Positions 5,798 to 10,459 of a DNA stretch of 10,459 nucleotides are shown one piece after another. Made by a program: the position numbers and the translations under genes. Under the pieces are notes generated by a model. The model saw nothing but the letters and a program-made list of their open reading frames with translations, was not told the origin of the DNA and did no database searches. The stretch is from positions 1-10,459 of the forward strand of contig JARXAU010000207.1 of NCBI GenBank assembly GCA_029865675.1, written 5' to 3'. This DNA is from Rhodoferax sp. (lineage in GTDB: Bacteria; Pseudomonadota; Gammaproteobacteria; Burkholderiales; Burkholderiaceae_C). The first letter of the stretch is position 1; every line of letters begins with the position of its first letter.

Positions 5798-7195
5798 TTA
5801 CTTTGCCTGGGGGGGCTTTTTCGTAGCCGATTTGCGCGCCGGTTTTGCCACTGGTGGTGCAACTGCCAAGTCGGTGGTGCGGGGCTTGGAAGCGACTTCG
5901 GGCGCTGCGGCGAGTGCTGCCTCTGATTTGGCCAGCTGGTGGCTCTTGATGAACGCCCTGACTTCGGGGTACACATGCTCGCGCCAGCGGCGGCCCGAGA
6001 AAATTCCGTAGTGGCCCGCACCCTTGGCTTCAAAGTGGCGTTGCTCGCTGCTCACCACACCGGTGCAAATGTCATGCACGGAGCGGGTCTGGCCCGAACC
6101 AGAAATATCGTCCAGTTCCCCTTCCACCGACATCAACGCGGTGGTGGTAATAGCCGATGGGCGCACGCGTTCCACCTCACCGCTGGGTGATTTCACGTCC
6201 CAGGTACCGTTGACCAGGCTGAAGTCTTGGAACACCACCTTGATTGTGTCTAAATAGTAGTCCGCGTCCATGTCCAGCACGGCGTTGTATTCATCGTAAA
6301 ACTTGCGGTGCGCTTCGGTGCTGACGTCGTCGCCCTTAATCAAGTCTTTGAAGTAGTCGTAGTGGCTTTTGGCGTGGTGGTCCGGGTTCATGGCCACAAA
6401 GCCGGTGTGCTGCAAAAAGCCGGGGTAAACCCGCCGACCTGCGCCGGGGAAGCTGCTGGGCACGCGGTAAATCACGTTGTTTTCAAACCAGGCATAGCTT
6501 TTGTTCATGGCCAGGTTGTTGACTGCGGTGGGCGACTTGCGGGCGTCGATGGGGCCGCCCATCATGGTCATGGTCAAAGGCGTTTTTTCGCCGCGTCCTG
6601 CCATCAGCGACACCGCAGCCAGCACCGGCACGGTGGGCTGACACACGCTCATCACGTGGCAGTTGCCGTATTTGCCCTGCACATGGCGGATGAATTCCTG
6701 CACGTAGTTCACATAGTCGTCCAAATGGAATTCACCTTCGCTCAGCGGCACCAGACGGGCGTTTTTCCAGTCCGTGATGTAGACCTTGTGGTCCTGGAGC
6801 ATGGTTTTGACGGTGTCCCGCAGCAGCGTGGCATAGTGGCCCGACAGAGGCGCCACGATCAACACCACGGGCTGCGCCTTGATCTTTTCTAGTGTTGCGG
6901 TGTCATCTGTCAGACGCTTGAAACGGATCAGATCGCAAAATGGCTTAGCGGCCTCAATTCGCTCATGCACGGCGACCTCTACGCCGGCCACTTCAATCGT
7001 GCGAATCCCAAACTCTGGCTTTTCATAGTCCTTGCCCAAGCGGTGCATGAGATCGTAGCCTGCGGACAGACGCTGTGAAAACGGGCTTTGCGCTGCCGGT
7101 GACAAGGGGTTGGACAGTGATTTAGCGGCAAAACGGGCCAAGTCGGAGAAGGGCTCCATGAGGGCGCGCTGGGTCTCGTAAAGCTGGTAGAGCAT
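5798..7195 (-). CDS. phaZ: Intracellular polyhydroxybutyrate depolymerase
   Basis: This 465-residue cytoplasmic enzyme hydrolyses stored PHB granules to release 3-hydroxybutyrate units. It matches the family of Ralstonia PhaZ1, which has a catalytic cysteine in place of the usual lipase-box serine. The nucleophile is Cys185 in VMSVCQPTVP; the likely partners are an Asp in the ELDD segment (361-363) and His395 in GAGHYGIFSGRRW. The N-terminus MLYQLYETQRALMEPFSDLA is typical. The ATG at 7195 has a GAGGA ribosome site 6 nt upstream. The protein is longer than Ralstonia PhaZ1 (about 420) because of a tail from about 422 that is rich in Ala, Lys and Pro and ends KPARKSATKKPPQAK. A possible operator lies just upstream. 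The stop is 5 nt before the RnfB-like gene, so the two probably share a transcript. Confidence 0.93.
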   Translation of the reverse strand: MLYQLYETQRALMEPFSDLARFAAKSLSNPLSPAAQSPFSQRLSAGYDLMHRLGKDYEKPEFGIRTIEVAGVEVAVHERIEAAKPFCDLIRFKRLTDDTATLEKIKAQPVVLIVAPLSGHYATLLRDTVKTMLQDHKVYITDWKNARLVPLSEGEFHLDDYVNYVQEFIRHVQGKYGNCHVMSVCQPTVPVLAAVSLMAGRGEKTPLTMTMMGGPIDARKSPTAVNNLAMNKSYAWFENNVIYRVPSSFPGAGRRVYPGFLQHTGFVAMNPDHHAKSHYDYFKDLIKGDDVSTEAHRKFYDEYNAVLDMDADYYLDTIKVVFQDFSLVNGTWDVKSPSGEVERVRPSAITTTALMSVEGELDDISGSGQTRSVHDICTGVVSSEQRHFEAKGAGHYGIFSGRRWREHVYPEVRAFIKSHQLAKSEAALAAAPEVASKPRTTDLAVAPPVAKPARKSATKKPPQAK

Positions 7196-7215
7196 GCGAT
7201 ATCCTCGTAAAAATG

Positions 7216-7226
7216 TTGCAGTGCAA
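7216..7226. promoter_or_regulatory. Palindrome in the phaZ leader, candidate PhaR-type operator
   Basis: On the coding (minus) strand this reads TTGCACTGCAA, a perfect 5-bp inverted repeat around one central base. It lies 21-31 nt upstream of the phaZ start and overlaps a TATATT -10-like box (7225-7230). Published PhaR targets in PHA genes are TGCA-rich palindromes, so PhaR control of the depolymerase is a reasonable guess. No good -35 was found. Confidence 0.45.
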
Positions 7227-7241
7227 TATATCAGCTTTGGT

Positions 7242-7274
7242 GCCGCCTATGCCAGCCTGTAGGCGCTGGGCGGC
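7242..7274 (-). terminator. Possible hairpin at the end of the aminotransferase gene
   Basis: GCCGCC and GGCGGC pair across a 21-nt interior that can itself fold through CCAGC/GCTGG. The hairpin begins at the last base of the aminotransferase stop codon. No T tract follows, so read-through into phaZ remains possible. Confidence 0.3.
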
Positions 7275-8470
7275 TAGATCACCTTGGAAATCGATTCGCA
7301 GACGTAGCCAATGTTCTTGGTGTTGAGCGCCGCTACGCACATGCGACCGCTGTCGGTGCCATACACACCAAACTCATTGCGCAAGCGCACCATTTGGTCT
7401 TTGGTCAGGCCGGAGTAGCTGAACATGCCGATCTGCGTGGTGATGAAGCCCATGTCCTGGGTCACCCCAGCAGCTTGCAGGCCGCTGACCAGGCTCTGGC
7501 GCATGGCCTTGATGCGCATGCGCATCTCGCCGAGTTCCTGCTCCCACAGCGCGCGCAGCTCCGGGTTGCCCAGAACTGCGGCCACAATCGCGCCGCCGTG
7601 GATAGGCGGGTTGGAATAATTGGTGCGGATGGCGATTTTGAGCTGGCTGAGCACGCGGCCTGCCTCTTCCTTGCTTTCGCACAGCACGGACAGGGCGCCC
7701 ACGCGCTCGCCGTACAGGCTAAAGCTCTTGGAAAAAGAAGTAGAGACCAAAAAGCTCAGGCCTGCGGCCACAAACTTGGCGATCACGGAGCCGTCCTCGG
7801 CAATGCCGTAGCCAAAGCCTTGGTAGGCCATGTCCAGAAAAGCAGTCAGATTTTTTGCTTTCACCGCACCGACTACCTGGTCCCACTGCGCGGGGGTGAT
7901 GTCGTAGCCGGTGGGGTTGTGGCAGCAGGCGTGCAGCACGACGATGGTGCCTGCGGCGGCGGCGTTCAGGCTGGCCAGCATGCCCTCGAAATTGACGCCG
8001 CGATTGGCAGCGTCGTAATAGGCGTAGGTGTCGACTACAAAACCGGCGTTGGTGAACAGGGCACGGTGATTTTCCCAGCTCGGGTCAGAGATCAGCACTT
8101 TGGCGTCCGGGCGCAGGTGCTTGAGGAAGTCAGCACCGATCTTTAGCCCACCGGTACCGCCAATGGCCTGCACTGTGGCCACGCGTCCCGAGGCGATGGG
8201 CTCCGAGTCGGTGCCGAACACTAACCCTTTGACGGCTGCGTCATACGCGGCGATACCGTCAATGGGCAAGTAACCGCGCGCGGTGGGCGTGGCCATCATC
8301 GTTTTTTCAGCCGCTTGCACGCACTTGAGCAGGGGTAGCTTGCCGTTTTCATCGAAATACACGCCCACACCGAGATTGACCTTGTGGGGCTTGCTATCGG
8401 CGTTGAATTGTTCGTTCAAACCCAAAATCGGGTCGCGGGGTGCCATTTCCACGGCGGAGAAGAGAGACAT
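7274..8470 (-). CDS. Aspartate/aromatic amino acid aminotransferase (class I, PLP-dependent)
   Basis: This cytoplasmic transaminase of 398 residues moves amino groups between aspartate or aromatic amino acids and 2-oxoglutarate, serving aspartate, tyrosine and phenylalanine metabolism. It belongs to the AspC/TyrB family and has that family's usual length. Key residues are visible: Asn184 in CCHNPTG, Asp213 and Tyr216 in FLDMAYQGF, the PLP-binding Lys248 in STSFSKSFSLYGERVG with Arg256, Arg282 in IRTNYSNPP (side-chain carboxylate recognition), and Arg376 in SGRMCVA (alpha-carboxylate). The frame is open to 8590, but the ATG at 8470 begins at the conserved MSLFSAVEMAPRDPILGL and has CAGGA 7 nt upstream, separated from it by seven C. 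AspC and TyrB cannot be told apart with confidence here, so no symbol is given. It is divergent from uvrB. Confidence 0.92.
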   Translation of the reverse strand: MSLFSAVEMAPRDPILGLNEQFNADSKPHKVNLGVGVYFDENGKLPLLKCVQAAEKTMMATPTARGYLPIDGIAAYDAAVKGLVFGTDSEPIASGRVATVQAIGGTGGLKIGADFLKHLRPDAKVLISDPSWENHRALFTNAGFVVDTYAYYDAANRGVNFEGMLASLNAAAAGTIVVLHACCHNPTGYDITPAQWDQVVGAVKAKNLTAFLDMAYQGFGYGIAEDGSVIAKFVAAGLSFLVSTSFSKSFSLYGERVGALSVLCESKEEAGRVLSQLKIAIRTNYSNPPIHGGAIVAAVLGNPELRALWEQELGEMRMRIKAMRQSLVSGLQAAGVTQDMGFITTQIGMFSYSGLTKDQMVRLRNEFGVYGTDSGRMCVAALNTKNIGYVCESISKVI

Positions 8471-8661
8471 GGGGGGGTCCTGAAGGGAGAGTGGAGAAGA
8501 CGGGTGCGGCTGTGGTCGCGCCGCACGCTTGCCGATTTTACCGCCGCGCTTTTCACAAGACGGCACCTTCTGACCTCGATGACTCACCACTTCATGCTGA
8601 CGAGTTTCACTAGCGCGCGCGACCTGGGCTAAGCTTGCCGCCCCTCTTTTTGCAGGTTTCT
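8471..8661. promoter_or_regulatory. Divergent intergenic region between the aminotransferase and uvrB
   Basis: This 191-bp region must hold promoters for both genes. On the minus strand TAAAAT (8535-8540) resembles a -10 box but has no good -35 at normal spacing. On the uvrB side no clear promoter was identified. No CTGT-N8-ACAG LexA box is seen. Confidence 0.4.
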
Positions 8662-10459
8662 ATGTCCGATCTTGTTGAAGTTATTGCCCCGGCGCTCCCG
8701 GGCACCTTTGTCACCTTCCCCGATTCGCCTTTCGAGCTTTACCAGCCCTACCCGCCGGCGGGTGACCAGCCCGAGGCAATCGACAAGCTGGTGGAAGGGG
8801 TGCTAGACGGAGAAGTGTTTCAGACCCTGCTGGGCGTGACAGGTTCGGGCAAGACCTTTACCATGGCCAATGTGATTGCCCGCCTGGGGCGCCCGGCGAT
8901 TGTGTTCGCGCCCAACAAGACGCTCGCCGCGCAGCTTTACAGCGAATTTCGCGAGTTTTTCCCCAAAAACGCGGTGGAATATTTCGTCAGCTATTACGAC
9001 TACTACCAGCCCGAGGCTTATGTGCCCCAGCGCGACCTGTTTATTGAAAAAGACTCGGCGATCAACGAGCACATTGAGCAAATGCGCCTGTCGTGTACCA
9101 AAAGCGTGCTGGAGCGGCGCGACGTGGTCATCGTGGCGACTGTCTCGGCCATCTACGGCATTGGCCAGCCCGAGGCGTACCACAAGATGATCATGACGCT
9201 GCGCACGGGCGACAAGCTCGGCCAGCGGGACATGATCATCCAGCTGGTGCGCATGCAGTACCAGCGCAACGACATGGACTTTTCGCGCGGCACCTTTCGC
9301 GTGCGCGGCGACACGATCGACATTTTTCCGGCAGAGCACTCGGAGATGGCCATCCGTGTAGAACTGTTTGACGACGAGATCGAGTCTTTGCAGCTTTTTG
9401 ACCCGCTCACCGGGCGCATCCGGCAAAAAATCCCGCGCTTCACCGTTTATCCCAGCAGCCACTACGTCACCCCTCGCGAGCAGGTGTTGATGGCGGTGGA
9501 AACCATCAAGATCGAGCTGGCCGACCGGCTCAAAGAGTTCGTGGGCCAGGGCAAGCTGGTCGAGGCACAGCGCCTGGAGCAGCGCACGCGTTTCGATTTG
9601 GAAATGCTTTCTGAGGTGGGCCACTGCAAAGGCATTGAGAACTACTCGCGCCACTTGGCCGGCAGCGCCCCAGGCGCGCCACCCGCCACGCTGACCGACT
9701 ACCTGCCCAAGGACGCGGTGATGTTTCTGGATGAGAGCCACGTGCTCATCGGCCAGTTCGGCGGCATGTACAACGGCGACCGCTCGCGCAAGACCACGCT
9801 GGTGGAATACGGCTTTCGCCTGCCCAGCGCGCTGGACAACCGCCCGCTCAAGTTTGAAGAGTTCGAGACCAAGATGCGCCAGGCGATTTTTGTGTCCGCC
9901 ACCCCGGCGCAATGGGAAAAAGACCACACCGGTCAGGTGGTGGAGCAAGTGGTGCGCCCCACCGGCCTGGTCGACCCCGAGGTGGAAGTGCGCCCAGCCA
10001 CCACGCAGGTGGACGATGTGCTGCAGGAAATCCGCATCCGTGTCGAAAAGAACGAGCGCGTGCTGATCACCACCCTGACCAAGCGCATGGCCGAGCAATT
10101 GACCGACTATTTGAGCGACAACGGCGTGAAAGTGCGCTACCTGCACAGCGACGTGGACACGGTGGAGCGGGTGGAAATCTTGCGCGACCTGCGCCTGGGC
10201 GCGTTTGACGTGCTGGTGGGCATCAACTTGCTGCGTGAAGGTCTGGACTTGCCCGAGGTGTCGCTGGTGGCCATCCTGGACGCCGACAAGGAAGGTTTCC
10301 TGCGCGCCGAACGCAGCCTGATCCAGACCATCGGCCGCGCGGCGCGGAACGTGAACGGCCGCGCCATCTTGTATGCCGACAAGATGACCGACAGCATGAA
10401 GGCGGCCATCGGCGAGACCGAACGCCGCCGCACCAAGCAGATCGCGCACAACTTGGCAC
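8662..10459 (+). CDS. uvrB: Excinuclease ABC subunit B, partial (C-terminus beyond window)
   Basis: UvrB is the damage-verifying helicase-like subunit of nucleotide excision repair; it receives DNA from UvrA and recruits UvrC. The first 599 codons are present, and the family usually has about 670-700 residues, so only the end of the protein, including the UVR coiled coil that binds UvrC, is missing. Motifs visible are Walker A GVTGSGKT (58-65), the beta-hairpin region beginning YYDYYQPEAYVPQRDLF (111-127), Walker B FLDESH (355-360), SATP (412-415), GINLLREGLDLPE (520-532) and motif VI QTIGRAARN (555-563). After DESH the segment is VLIGQFGGMY where E. coli has VTIPQIGGMY, probably a lineage variant. 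The ATG at 8662 has AGG about 5 nt upstream and gives an N-terminus roughly 15-20 residues longer than E. coli UvrB. Confidence 0.97.
   Translation, partial: MSDLVEVIAPALPGTFVTFPDSPFELYQPYPPAGDQPEAIDKLVEGVLDGEVFQTLLGVTGSGKTFTMANVIARLGRPAIVFAPNKTLAAQLYSEFREFFPKNAVEYFVSYYDYYQPEAYVPQRDLFIEKDSAINEHIEQMRLSCTKSVLERRDVVIVATVSAIYGIGQPEAYHKMIMTLRTGDKLGQRDMIIQLVRMQYQRNDMDFSRGTFRVRGDTIDIFPAEHSEMAIRVELFDDEIESLQLFDPLTGRIRQKIPRFTVYPSSHYVTPREQVLMAVETIKIELADRLKEFVGQGKLVEAQRLEQRTRFDLEMLSEVGHCKGIENYSRHLAGSAPGAPPATLTDYLPKDAVMFLDESHVLIGQFGGMYNGDRSRKTTLVEYGFRLPSALDNRPLKFEEFETKMRQAIFVSATPAQWEKDHTGQVVEQVVRPTGLVDPEVEVRPATTQVDDVLQEIRIRVEKNERVLITTLTKRMAEQLTDYLSDNGVKVRYLHSDVDTVERVEILRDLRLGAFDVLVGINLLREGLDLPEVSLVAILDADKEGFLRAERSLIQTIGRAARNVNGRAILYADKMTDSMKAAIGETERRRTKQIAHNLA

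Noticed and set aside
8471..8590. N-terminal extension of the aminotransferase to 8590
   Set aside because: The extension is basic low-complexity text, while the start at 8470 has a good ribosome site and the family N-terminus.
8803..10449. 548-codon open frame on the minus strand opposite uvrB
   Set aside because: It is His/Gln/Val-rich with no domain pattern and lies fully antisense to unmistakable UvrB motifs; GC-rich genes often leave one antisense frame open.

Overview
The window looks like chromosomal DNA of a GC-rich betaproteobacterium, most likely a member of the Burkholderiales close to Comamonadaceae. The basis is the protein style of UvrB, the intracellular PHB depolymerase, the stand-alone RnfB-like ferredoxin and the aminotransferase, plus frequent GTG starts. 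No search was run, so the taxonomy is an inference. No rRNA, tRNA, insertion sequence, phage gene or CRISPR array is visible.

Layout from left to right. (1) Positions 1-623, minus strand: the N-terminal part of a secreted protein of unknown family, running off the left edge. (2) 624-1081: a gap of about 460 bases with no convincing gene, containing a strong small hairpin ahead of the next operon. (3) 1082-4201, plus strand: a tightly coupled three-gene operon with a ProV-like ATPase, a ProW-like permease and a transcription factor with a DJ-1/PfpI-like domain fused to an AraC DNA-binding domain. The genes overlap by 8 and 4 nt. This is a quaternary-amine (glycine betaine, choline or carnitine type) importer core with its probable regulator, but no binding protein (ProX) lies in the window. 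(4) 4255-4948, plus strand: a two-gene VapBC-type toxin-antitoxin module, with an imperfect inverted repeat upstream that could be its operator. (5) 5103-7195, minus strand: an intracellular polyhydroxybutyrate depolymerase followed 5 nt later by a soluble RnfB/RsxB-like iron-sulfur protein. (6) 7274-8470, minus strand: an aspartate/aromatic aminotransferase. (7) 8662-10459, plus strand: uvrB, divergent from the aminotransferase and cut by the right edge at about residue 599.

The window is mostly housekeeping and metabolic genes, and I did not find a clear new defence or mobile system. The points most worth a second look are the uptake operon that carries its own regulator but lacks a binding protein, a palindrome over the putative -10 of the PHB depolymerase gene, the C7 tract that leaves the RnfB frame open back into the depolymerase gene, and the operator-like repeat in front of vapBC.

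Functional links: carbon-store mobilisation (PhaZ) is placed next to an electron-transfer protein (RnfB-like), and osmolyte or quaternary-amine uptake (ProVW) is placed with a GbdR-like sensor. The other neighbours (VapBC, aminotransferase, UvrB) show no obvious functional connection to these.
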